Under the pieces are notes generated by a model that was given only the letters and a program-made list of their open reading frames with translations, did no database searches and was not told the DNA's origin. A stretch of 14,051 nucleotides of DNA from Acidobacteriota bacterium (GTDB lineage: Bacteria > Acidobacteriota > Vicinamibacteria > Vicinamibacterales > Fen-181). The translations under genes and the position numbers were made by a program. This document shows, piece by piece, positions 1 through 8,130 of the stretch. The stretch covers positions 1 through 14,051 of the forward strand of contig JAJXZZ010000024.1 of the NCBI GenBank assembly GCA_021779795.1, written 5' to 3'. Numbering within the stretch: position 1 is the first letter of the stretch; each line of letters starts with the position of its first letter.

Positions 1-302
1 TTGACGGCGAAGAACAGCACCACCATCACGAGCATCAGGATGGTCGTGGGCAGCACGGTGCCGCCCGCGGCCGCGATCGCCCCCGGGGTGCCCGCCAGCT
101 TGTAGCCGACGTAGGCGGACACCTGGGGGGCGATCGGGCCGGGCAGGGCGTTGCCGATCGCCACCGCGTCGGCGAACTCGGCGGGCGAGGCCCAGCCGGC
201 GGCCGTCACTTCGCGCTGCATCAGCGCCAGCGAGGCCGGGCCGCCCCCCCACGAGAACAGCGCGACGCGCGAGAACAGCAGGAAGATGTCCCAGAGCAGC
301 AT
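1..302 (-). CDS. chrA: Chromate transporter (CHR) family protein, 5' part only
   Basis: About 100 N-terminal codons are visible; the gene runs off the left edge. Translating the minus strand from the ATG at 302 gives an opening MLLWDIFLLFSRVALFSWGG, then a GGPASLALMQRE segment, GNALPGPIAPQVSAYVGYK and a hydrophobic stretch. This resembles the N-terminal half of CHR-family transporters, which in characterised members expel chromate from the cytoplasm. The early start suggests either a full two-domain protein or one of the short single-domain CHR proteins that occur as pairs; the cut prevents a decision. The gene begins 12 bases after the citrate synthase stop on the same strand, so co-transcription is likely. 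The ribosome site is weak, which fits translation helped by the upstream gene. Chromate as substrate is a family-level assumption. Confidence 0.85.
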   Translation of the reverse strand, partial: MLLWDIFLLFSRVALFSWGGGPASLALMQREVTAAGWASPAEFADAVAIGNALPGPIAPQVSAYVGYKLAGTPGAIAAAGGTVLPTTILMLVMVVLFFAV

Positions 303-314
303 CGGCGCCGCGCC

Positions 315-1655
<1,341 letters not shown>

Positions 1656-1661
1656 AGACTG

Positions 1662-1670
1662 CTTCCCCTT
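1662..1670 (-). promoter_or_regulatory. Ribosome binding site of gltA
   Basis: The minus strand reads AAGGGGAAG, six bases before the ATG at 1655. It decides between this start and an in-frame ATG at 1721 that would add 22 residues unlike any citrate synthase N-terminus. Confidence 0.7.
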
Positions 1671-1719
1671 CGCTATGATGGTCCCTGGCCCATAGGGTGA
1701 ACCCGTCCATTCTAATGCC

Positions 1720-1740
1720 AAAAAGGGGCCGGCGGGCCCC
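1720..1740 (-). terminator. Rho-independent terminator after lhgO
   Basis: On the minus strand GGGGCC-CGCC-GGCCCC is followed directly by TTTTT: a perfect six-pair GC stem, a four-base loop and a U-run. It lies 23 bases past the lhgO stop codon and upstream of gltA, so it should end the dehydrogenase-lhgO transcript. gltA would then need its own promoter within roughly 1656-1719; a TAGAAT at 1708-1713 could be a -10 box, but I see no convincing -35. Confidence 0.75.
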
Positions 1741-1763
1741 GCCCGCGGCGCGTCCCCGCCCCG

Positions 1764-2969
1764 TCAGAGGCCGAACGACCGGCCCGCGATCTCGGCGATC
1801 CGCTCGCCGATGCTGATCGAGGCGGTGGCCGCCGGCGACGGGGCGTTCAGCACGTGCACCATCCGGTCGGCCTCGACGATCCGGAAGTCGTCGAGCAGGC
1901 CCCCCTTCGGGTCGAGGGCCTGCGCCCGGACGCCCGACCCGCTCGGGTGGACGTCCTCGTCGCGCAGCTCGGGGACCAGCCCCCGGAGCGCCTTGACGAA
2001 CGCCCGCTTGCTGAACGACCGGTGCCACTCCCCGATGGCCATCGGCCAGTACTTCGCCGCCATCCGCCAGAAGCCGCCGTAGGCCAGCAGGGCGGCCGAG
2101 TCGCGCAGCGAGAAGCTCGTCCGCGCGTAGCCCTCGCGCCGGAACGCCAGCACGGCGTTGGGCCCCGCCTCCACCCCGCCCTGGATCATGCGCGTGAAGT
2201 GCACGCCGAGGAACGGGAACCGCGGATCGGGCACCGGGTAGATCAGGTTCCGGACGAGCGACTGCCGCGCGGGCACGATCTCGTAGTATTCCCCGCGGAA
2301 GGGCACGATCGCCACGCCCGGCGCCACGCCGCACATCCGGGCCACCCGGTCCGACTGCAGCCCGGCGCAGTTGATGAGGGCCCTGGTCTCGACCTCCCCG
2401 CGCGCGGTCTCGATCACCAGCGCGCCGCCCCGCCTGGTGACGCCCCGCACGCGCGCCGAGGTCCGCACCTCGCCGCCGGCCTCGGTCGTGACGCGGGCGA
2501 AGGCGTGCGTCACCGCCGTGTAGTCCACGATCCCGGTCTCGGCGACGTGCAGCCCGGCGATGCCCGCCACCGCCGGCTCGTACTCCTTCAACTCCTCGGC
2601 GCGCAGGCGCCGCAGTCCCCGGAGACCGTTGGCCCGCCCGCGGCGCTCGAGCTCGTCGAGCGCGGCCATCTGCGACGGCTCGGTCGCGACGACCAGCTTG
2701 CCGCACCGGTCGTGCGCGATGGCGTGCGCCTCGCAGAACCGGTACATCTTCTCCCGGCCCTCGACGCAGTTGGCCGCCTTGAGCGAGCCGGGCTTGTAGT
2801 AGAGGCCGGAGTGGATGACGCCGCTGTTGTGCCCGGTCTGGTGCGCGGCGAGCGAGGGTTCGGCCTCGAGGATGACGACGCGCAGGCCGGGCCGCCGGAC
2901 GAGCGCCATGCCCGTCGCGGTCCCGACGATGCCGCCGCCGATAATGGCGACGTCGAAGGTGCTGCTCAT
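1764..2969 (-). CDS. lhgO: L-2-hydroxyglutarate oxidase (FAD-dependent, LhgO/L2HGDH family)
   Basis: A 401-residue FAD enzyme of the DAO superfamily. Family members oxidise L-2-hydroxyglutarate to 2-oxoglutarate, passing electrons to oxygen or to the quinone pool. The N-terminus carries the dinucleotide-binding motif IIGGGIVGTATG (residues 9-20), and residues 43-58 carry the family hallmark HQTGHNSGVIHSGLYY. Further matches are VPFRGEYYEI, YPVPDPRFPFLGVHFTR, the GGVEAGPNAVLAF substrate-domain segment and a C-terminal VLNAPSPAATASISIG that closes the FAD site. The length is typical. Its ATG overlaps the TGA of the upstream dehydrogenase (ATGA, 2966-2969), implying translational coupling, and a terminator follows at 1720-1740. 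A glycine or glycerol-3-phosphate oxidase is less likely given the HNSGVIH motif. Membrane association is known for E. coli LhgO but is not visible here. Confidence 0.92.
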   Translation of the reverse strand: MSSTFDVAIIGGGIVGTATGMALVRRPGLRVVILEAEPSLAAHQTGHNSGVIHSGLYYKPGSLKAANCVEGREKMYRFCEAHAIAHDRCGKLVVATEPSQMAALDELERRGRANGLRGLRRLRAEELKEYEPAVAGIAGLHVAETGIVDYTAVTHAFARVTTEAGGEVRTSARVRGVTRRGGALVIETARGEVETRALINCAGLQSDRVARMCGVAPGVAIVPFRGEYYEIVPARQSLVRNLIYPVPDPRFPFLGVHFTRMIQGGVEAGPNAVLAFRREGYARTSFSLRDSAALLAYGGFWRMAAKYWPMAIGEWHRSFSKRAFVKALRGLVPELRDEDVHPSGSGVRAQALDPKGGLLDDFRIVEADRMVHVLNAPSPAATASISIGERIAEIAGRSFGL

Positions 2970-4231
2970 GGTCGGAGAGTCCCCTCCTCGCGCGGCGCCC
3001 CCTGCCGCCGCACGCGGTCGGCCACGGTCACCGGCCCGGGCAGGCCGCATGCCTGCGCGATCGTCCGGAGCGAGGCCATGACGTTCTCCGCGAGCGGAAT
3101 CCCGGACCGCTCGTGGAGCGCCGCCCTCGCCTGCTCCTTCTCGCCGTGGATGTAGATGGTCGCCCGGTCGAGCGCCTTCCTGGACTGCTTGATCGTCGCG
3201 AACAGCGCGCCCAGCCGCTCGCGGAACTCGTCGAGCGGCATGAAGCGCGCGATGTCGAGGGCAAGGAAGAAGTGGCCGACGCGCGGGGCCACCGTCTCGC
3301 CCGCCGCCGCCTCCCGCCGCAGGTTGTCCACGTCGAGGCCGGACGCCGACCCGGACAGCACGCCCGACAGCACGTCCACCATCAGCGCCAGGCCGTAGCC
3401 CTTGTAACCGCTGAACTCCTCGCCGCGGCCGCCGAGCGGCAGGATCCCGCCGCCGGCGCGCTTGACCAGATTGGCGAGCACGAGGCCGGGGTTCTGCGAG
3501 TCGTAGCCGTGCTCGTCCACGGCCCAGCCCGCCGGCATCTGCTTCCGGTTGCGGTCGTAGACCTCGAGCTTGCCGCGCGGCACCACGCTCGTCGCCATGT
3601 CGAGCAGGAAGTCGAGGCCGCCGGCGCCGGGCGCCCCGACCGCGATCGGGTTGGTGCCGAGGATCGCGTCGGCCCCGTGCGTCGGCACCACCAGCGGCGC
3701 CGCGTTCGTCAGCGAGATCCCGAGCATCCCGGCGCCGATCGCCTTCTGGACGTAGTAGCCCGCGATCCCGTAGTGGTTGCTGTTCCTGACGGTGACGACG
3801 CCGACGCCGTTGGCCCGGGCCTTGGAGATGGCCAGGTCCATGGCCAGCTCGCCGACGACCTGGCCGAGGCCGTTCCGCGCGTCGATGACGCCGATGGCGG
3901 GCACCGGCTCGCGCACGTCGAACCGGGCGCCGGGGACGATGTAGCCGACCTCGAGGCCCTTGACGTAGCGGCCGAGGCGCGCGACCCCGTGGCTGGCGAT
4001 GCCGCGCAGGTCCGACGCCACCAGCACGCGCGCAGTGACGGCCCCCTCCGCCTCGGACACCCCGTAGCGCGCGAGGACGCCGGCCACGAAGCGCTCGAGG
4101 TCGGCCCGCATCACCTTGCTCTCGACTTCGCAGCCGAGGCATTCCTCGCAGCGGACCTCGTGCAGCCACTCGGCGTCGCGCGCCTCGCAGGCGACCAGCT
4201 CCCTCGGGATCTGCGGCACGTGCTCTGGCAT
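2966..4231 (-). CDS. Ldh family malate/(S)-lactate/ureidoglycolate-type NAD(P) dehydrogenase
   Basis: A 421-residue member of the Ldh (MDH type 2, ComC/AllD/YlbC) family, which oxidises or reduces 2-hydroxy acids with NAD(P)(H). Visible family motifs are SHGVARLGRYVKGLEVGYI (residues 80-98, with H81 and R85), VRNSNHYGIAGYY (148-160, with the likely catalytic His153), LGTNPIAVGAPG and FSGYKGYGLALMVDVLSGVLSG. Substrate cannot be read from sequence: malate, lactate, sulfolactate and ureidoglycolate enzymes all share this fold. The start at 4231 is supported by AAGGGGGG six bases upstream, but it adds about 40 residues before the usual family start (Met41) and includes C15, C28, C31 and C34. An internal start at 4111 is the alternative and would give the usual family length. 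The stop overlaps the lhgO start, so the two are probably made together. Confidence 0.9.
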   Translation of the reverse strand: MPEHVPQIPRELVACEARDAEWLHEVRCEECLGCEVESKVMRADLERFVAGVLARYGVSEAEGAVTARVLVASDLRGIASHGVARLGRYVKGLEVGYIVPGARFDVREPVPAIGVIDARNGLGQVVGELAMDLAISKARANGVGVVTVRNSNHYGIAGYYVQKAIGAGMLGISLTNAAPLVVPTHGADAILGTNPIAVGAPGAGGLDFLLDMATSVVPRGKLEVYDRNRKQMPAGWAVDEHGYDSQNPGLVLANLVKRAGGGILPLGGRGEEFSGYKGYGLALMVDVLSGVLSGSASGLDVDNLRREAAAGETVAPRVGHFFLALDIARFMPLDEFRERLGALFATIKQSRKALDRATIYIHGEKEQARAALHERSGIPLAENVMASLRTIAQACGLPGPVTVADRVRRQGAPREEGTLRP

Positions 4232-4359
4232 GGGCAGCCCCCCTTCCCAATACTTTGGCACATTCCCGGGCCGTGCGACTACGGCCGAGGCGGGACCCGC
4301 GGGAGCGGCCAGTCTGCTGGCCCCCGGCAGGCGGCCCGGCGGGCCGACCCCGGGCGGCC

Positions 4360-4388
4360 TTGGTGCAGGGCCCGATCGCTGCAATAAT
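4360..4388 (+). promoter_or_regulatory. Possible sigma-70-like promoter for the symporter operon
   Basis: TTGGTG (4360-4365), a 17-base spacer and AATAAT (4383-4388) precede the symporter gene. The -10 box matches five of six consensus bases, the -35 only three. If used, transcription would start near 4395 and the leader would contain the whole 8-bp repeat array. No clear promoter for the divergent dehydrogenase gene was found in 4232-4418. Confidence 0.3.
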
Positions 4389-4418
4389 GACGAACCGGCG
4401 GGCACTTCGTACTTCGCA

Positions 4419-4498
4419 CGATCGCAAGATCGCACGATCGCAAGATCGCACGATCGCACGATCGCAAGATCGCAAGATCACAAGATCGCAAGATCCAC
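4419..4498 (+). repeat. Tandem 8-bp repeat array, unit [A/C]GATCGCA
   Basis: Nine consecutive octamers fill 4419-4490 in the order CGATCGCA, AGATCGCA, CGATCGCA, AGATCGCA, CGATCGCA, CGATCGCA, AGATCGCA, AGATCACA, AGATCGCA. A degenerate unit lies on each side (ACTTCGCA before, AGATCCAC after). Each unit carries GATC, and the C-type units carry the palindrome CGATCG. The array ends nine bases before the symporter start codon, so it takes the place where a Shine-Dalgarno site would be expected. Because 8 is not a multiple of 3 and no stops arise, it keeps false reading frames open on both strands. Confidence 0.9.
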
Positions 4499-4507
4499 GG
4501 TTCCCCT

Positions 4508-6010
4508 ATGGGCTTCTCCGCGATCGACTACGCCGTCCTGGTCGTCTACCTGGTCGGCATCACCATCTTCGGGTCGCTGTTCCGGAAGTCCCACCGCTCG
4601 GTGCGGGACTACTTCGTCGGCGCCCGGAAGACGCACTGGCTGGTCATCAGCCTGTCGATCGTCGCCACCGAAACCAGCACCCTGACGCTCATCGGCGTGC
4701 CCGCCCTGGCCTACACCGTCTACGCCCGGCCCGAGCAGGGCGGCGCGTTCACCTACCTGCAGGTCGTCGCCGGCTACATCGTCGCCCGCGTGATCATCAG
4801 CGTGCTCTTCATCCCGGCCTACTTCCAGGGGGACCTGCTGACCGCCTACGCGCTGCTGGCGCGGCGGTTCGGCGAGGCCACCAAGCACTTTGCCGCATCG
4901 CTGTTCCTGGTGATGCGGGCGCTGGCCGAGGGCGTGCGGGTGTTCGCGGCGTCGCTCGTGCTGGCGGCGGTCATCGGCTCCAGCCTGCCGGGCTTCCCGC
5001 ACCTGTGGCTGTGGTCGATCGTGCTCGTCGGCCTGCTGACGCTGGTCTACACGTTCGAGGGGGGGATCGCGGCCGTCATCTGGACGGACCTCATCCAGCT
5101 GGTGATCTACATCGGCGGCTCGCTGCTGGCCGCCTGGCAGCTGCTGCACCTGGTGCCCGGCGGCTGGCCGGCGATCGCGGCCGAGGCCGGGGCGGCGCAC
5201 AAGTTCGCGTGGCTGTCGTTCTCGTTGAACCCGACGCTGCCGTTCACCTTCTGGGCCGGCCTGGTGGGCGGCACGTTCCTGACGATGGCGTCGCACGGAA
5301 CCGACCAGCTGCTGGTGCAGCGGCTGCTCACCTGTCGGAACCAACGCGACAGCCAGAAGGCGCTCATCACGAGCGGCTTCATCGTCCTCTTCCAGTTCGC
5401 GCTGTTCCTGACCATCGGCGTGATGCTCTACGCCTACTACCGGCACGCGCCGCTGCCGAAGCTGACGACCAACGACGAGATCTTCCCCGCCTTCATCGTC
5501 CAGAGCCTGCCGCACGGGATCTCGGGCCTGGTCATCGCGGCGATCTTCGCCGCGGCCATGTCGAACCTGAGCGGGTCGCTCAACTCGCTCGCCTCGACGA
5601 CCGTCCTCGACTTCTACCAGCCGCTCGCCCGCGGGCGGCAGTCCGAGGCCGGGCTGCTCCGGCTCTCCCGCTGGTGCACGGCCGCGTGGGGCCTGGTGCT
5701 CATTGCGATTGCGATCGTGGCGCGCGGCTGGGGCTCGGTGTTCACCGCGGGGCTGTCGATCGCCTCGCTCGTCTACGGCCCGATGCTCGGGGCCTTCCTG
5801 CTCGGCGTCCTCACGCGGCGCGCGAACCAGGCGGGCGTCATCACGGGCATCGCCGTTTCGCTCGCCTGCATGCTCCTCGTGAAGAACCTCACGCCGCTGG
5901 CCTGGACGTGGTACGTCCTGGCCGGCACCGTCGTCTGCGTGAGCGTCGGCTACGGCGTCAGCCTGGCGTTCGCGCCGGGCGGCCTCAACAAGGGAAGTGA
6001 CACGCCATGA
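4508..6010 (+). CDS. Sodium:solute symporter (SSS family) permease
   Basis: A 500-residue inner-membrane protein with about 13 hydrophobic segments, the usual length and layout of SSS transporters, which couple Na+ entry to uptake of sugars, carboxylates, amino acids or vitamins. It opens with the family pattern DYFVGARKTHWLVISLSIVA (34-53) followed by TETSTLTLIGVPALAY. It has FEGGIAAVIWTDLIQ (183-197), and SNLSGSLNSLASTTVLDFY (352-370) corresponds to the SSS signature carrying the Na+-binding serines. The substrate cannot be assigned. The start is odd: no Shine-Dalgarno is visible before the ATG at 4508, and the 8-bp repeat array ends just upstream. The stop overlaps the start of the following secreted hydrolase (ATGA), suggesting that the hydrolase releases or modifies something the permease imports. 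Confidence 0.93.
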   Translation: MGFSAIDYAVLVVYLVGITIFGSLFRKSHRSVRDYFVGARKTHWLVISLSIVATETSTLTLIGVPALAYTVYARPEQGGAFTYLQVVAGYIVARVIISVLFIPAYFQGDLLTAYALLARRFGEATKHFAASLFLVMRALAEGVRVFAASLVLAAVIGSSLPGFPHLWLWSIVLVGLLTLVYTFEGGIAAVIWTDLIQLVIYIGGSLLAAWQLLHLVPGGWPAIAAEAGAAHKFAWLSFSLNPTLPFTFWAGLVGGTFLTMASHGTDQLLVQRLLTCRNQRDSQKALITSGFIVLFQFALFLTIGVMLYAYYRHAPLPKLTTNDEIFPAFIVQSLPHGISGLVIAAIFAAAMSNLSGSLNSLASTTVLDFYQPLARGRQSEAGLLRLSRWCTAAWGLVLIAIAIVARGWGSVFTAGLSIASLVYGPMLGAFLLGVLTRRANQAGVITGIAVSLACMLLVKNLTPLAWTWYVLAGTVVCVSVGYGVSLAFAPGGLNKGSDTP

Positions 6011-7092
6011 AACGTTTCGTGCTTGCCTGCTCGACGGGACTCCTGCTGCTCGCCGCCTCGGCCTGGGCCGGCCAGGGCCCGCTCACGCCGGTCGCCGGCG
6101 ATTACGTCATCCACGACTTCCGGTTCTCGACCGGCGAGACGCTGCCGGTCCTGAAGCTGCACTACGTCACGCTCGGCCAGCCCCGGCGCGACGCGCACGG
6201 CGTCGTCCGCAACGCCGTGCTGATCCTGCACGGCACGGGCGGCACCGGCCAGCAGTTTCTCACCCCCAACTTCGCCGGCGTGCTCTTCGGGCCGGGCCAG
6301 CTGCTCGACGCCCGGACGCACTACATCATCCTGCCCGACGGGATCGGCCACGGGCAGAGCAGCAAGCCGAGCGACGGCCTGCGGGCCCGCTTCCCGCGCT
6401 ACACCTACGGCGACATGGTGACGGCGCAGTACCGCCTGGTGACCGAGGGGCTGAAGCTGAACCACCTCGAGCTGGTGACGGGGACGTCGATGGGCGGGAT
6501 GCAGACCTGGATGTGGGGCGAGGCCTATCCGGACTTCATGGACGGCCTGGTGCCGCTCGCCAGCGTGCCGCACCAGATCGTGGGCCGCAACTGGATGTGG
6601 CGGAAGATGCTCATGGACAGCATCCGCGACGACCCGGCGTGGAAGGGGGGCGACTACACGACCCAGCCGCCGGGGCTCCAGTGCGCGGTCAAGATCCTGA
6701 CGCTCATGACCATGTCCACGATCCAGGCGCAGAAGGACGCGCCGACGCGCGAGAAGGCCGACGCGCTGCTGGCCGAGCAGCTGCGCGGGCGCGGCCGCGG
6801 CGTGGACGCCAACAACATGCTCTACCAGTTCGACGCGTCGCGCGACTACGACCCGGAGCCCGGCCTCGGGAAGATCACGGCGCCGCTGCTGGCCATCAAC
6901 TCGGCCGACGACCTGATCAACCCGCCCGAGCTGGGCTTGATGGACCGGCTCATCCCCCGGGTCGCCCACGGGAAGTACGTGCTGCTGCCCATCACGTCCG
7001 AGACGCGCGGGCACGGCACGCACTCGTGGCCGGCCGTGTGGCAGGGGTACCTGAAGACGTTCCTCGCCGGGATCGAGAAGCCGGCGCAGTAG
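6007..7092 (+). CDS. Secreted MetX-like alpha/beta hydrolase
   Basis: A 361-residue alpha/beta-fold protein with a signal peptide (KRFVLACSTGLLLLAASAWA, cleavage likely after residue 21), so it acts outside the cytoplasm. The fold signature is complete: oxyanion region LHGTGGTGQQF (74-84), nucleophile elbow GTSMGGMQTWMWGEAYPD with Ser161, acid Asp301 or Asp302 in SADDLINPPE, and His336 in TRGHGTHSW. The elbow and the long N-terminal segment resemble homoserine O-acetyltransferase (MetX), but those enzymes are cytoplasmic and use acetyl-CoA. Export makes an esterase, lactonase or amidase role more plausible; the substrate is unknown. The start codon overlaps the symporter stop by ATGA, so the two are likely co-translated. 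It is the last gene of this plus-strand unit. Confidence 0.88.
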   Translation: MKRFVLACSTGLLLLAASAWAGQGPLTPVAGDYVIHDFRFSTGETLPVLKLHYVTLGQPRRDAHGVVRNAVLILHGTGGTGQQFLTPNFAGVLFGPGQLLDARTHYIILPDGIGHGQSSKPSDGLRARFPRYTYGDMVTAQYRLVTEGLKLNHLELVTGTSMGGMQTWMWGEAYPDFMDGLVPLASVPHQIVGRNWMWRKMLMDSIRDDPAWKGGDYTTQPPGLQCAVKILTLMTMSTIQAQKDAPTREKADALLAEQLRGRGRGVDANNMLYQFDASRDYDPEPGLGKITAPLLAINSADDLINPPELGLMDRLIPRVAHGKYVLLPITSETRGHGTHSWPAVWQGYLKTFLAGIEKPAQ

Positions 7093-7106
7093 GCAGCCCG
7101 GGGCTT

Positions 7107-7142
7107 CCGCCACCGCCCGCGAGGGCGCGCGGGCCGTGGCGG
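7107..7142. terminator. Strong hairpin in the convergent gap, likely bidirectional terminator
   Basis: CCGCCAC (7107-7113) pairs with GTGGCGG (7136-7142) and GCCCGCG (7115-7121) with CGCGGGC (7128-7134), giving a 15-position stem with one C/C mismatch and a six-base loop. An outer near-repeat (7096-7105 with 7151-7159) could extend it. No U-run follows on either strand, so termination is inferred from position between convergent genes (stops at 7092 and 7207). Confidence 0.5.
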
Positions 7143-7206
7143 ACCCGCCGGAGCCCGGGCGAAGGCGGGCAGGGCCCGGGACTGGAGACGAGAGACCACG
7201 TCAGGC

Positions 7207-8130
7207 TCAGCGATGCAGGACGTGGTCGATCGAATACCCGATCCCCAGGCGCAGCACGAACGGATCGCTCACGTCGGACAGTCCGAATGCCGACTGGACG
7301 CGAGCGGTCCAGTGCTTCGAGACCGTATAGCTGAAGACGGGCCCCACATACTGCTGCTGGTGCTGCCAGTCGAAGCCGAACTGGTGCGCGTTGCCGAGCG
7401 CCCCCATCATCTCGATCCCGTAGCCCAGCCGCTCACTCGAGAGCATCGGCGGGGCGTTCTGTGGTGGCATGCCCGCCATGCCGGCCATGCCCTGGTCCGG
7501 CTCCATGGCCGTATACGCAGGCTGCCGAAACGCGCCCCAGGCGTAGCCGAAATCGTTCCCGCCGCCGTCCAGCGACGTTTCGCTGATGAAGTTGAACGTC
7601 AGGTTCACCCGTCCCCAATCGTGATACACGATCGCCCGCTGCTCGAACGTGCGGGCGGGGGTGCTCCGTGCCAGCGCGAGCGGCTGGTTGAGATCCTCGC
7701 CGCCGAACCCGGAGACCTCCATCTTGTACAACGCCGCCCCGTTCAGGCCCTCGTACTCGCCGTACAGGGTGAAGTGCAGCAGGCGGTCGTGTGGAAACAG
7801 GCGAACCGACGTGCCGGCCCGCAGCCCGCCGTAGGTGGCAGGCAAGCCGAAGATCTTCTGCCCCTCCGCCATGACGCTCACCGTCCAGCGGGAGGTGAGG
7901 CCGTACTGCACCATGCCCATGCCCGTGAAGAAGTCGTTGGTCGATCGCGCGGCCTGGAAATCGGACAGCGCCATCACCATCATCGTGTCGCGCGGGGTCG
8001 GATAGTTCAGCGTCGAGAAATAGGGGTTCATCGCCATCGTGGACGCCTCGTCCTGTCCGGCGAGGCACGGTGTCGAAGACACCACCACGGCGGCCACCAT
8101 CCCGATGAGGCCAAGGCTGCGTGCGGTCAT
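7207..8130 (-). CDS. Exported Met-rich protein, probably an outer-membrane beta-barrel; function unknown
   Basis: A 307-residue protein with a signal peptide (LGLIGMVAAVVVSSTPCLA, ending near residue 24). The mature part has no transmembrane helices but many alternating, aromatic-rich strands separated by turns, for example WTVSVMAEGQ, FTLYGEYEGLNG, VNLTFNFISET, QFGFDWQHQQQYVGPVFSY and FVLRLGIGYS, as in beta-barrel outer-membrane proteins. Methionine is unusually frequent: MMVMALSDF, MGMVQYG and an acidic, Pro/Gly-rich loop at 209-229 with Met209, 215, 218, 221 and 229. Met clusters of this kind often bind copper or silver, but that is only a suggestion here. I do not recognise a named family. 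The start at 8130 overlaps the pgm stop by ATGA, so its translation is tied to phosphoglucomutase although no functional link is obvious. Confidence 0.82.
   Translation of the reverse strand: MTARSLGLIGMVAAVVVSSTPCLAGQDEASTMAMNPYFSTLNYPTPRDTMMVMALSDFQAARSTNDFFTGMGMVQYGLTSRWTVSVMAEGQKIFGLPATYGGLRAGTSVRLFPHDRLLHFTLYGEYEGLNGAALYKMEVSGFGGEDLNQPLALARSTPARTFEQRAIVYHDWGRVNLTFNFISETSLDGGGNDFGYAWGAFRQPAYTAMEPDQGMAGMAGMPPQNAPPMLSSERLGYGIEMMGALGNAHQFGFDWQHQQQYVGPVFSYTVSKHWTARVQSAFGLSDVSDPFVLRLGIGYSIDHVLHR

Noticed and set aside
4232..4459. Extending the dehydrogenase to an ATG at 4459
   Set aside because: The extra residues are repeat-encoded low complexity and a Pro/Gly-rich intergenic translation, while a good ribosome site precedes the ATG at 4231.
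1764..4481. One 905-residue frame that would fuse lhgO to an upstream domain
   Set aside because: Residues before the lhgO ATG at 2969 are an out-of-frame reading of the dehydrogenase gene and of the octamer repeats. The dehydrogenase frame carries the recognisable motifs.
4419..4498. CRISPR-like array
   Set aside because: The 8-bp units are directly tandem with no spacers and no cas genes nearby.
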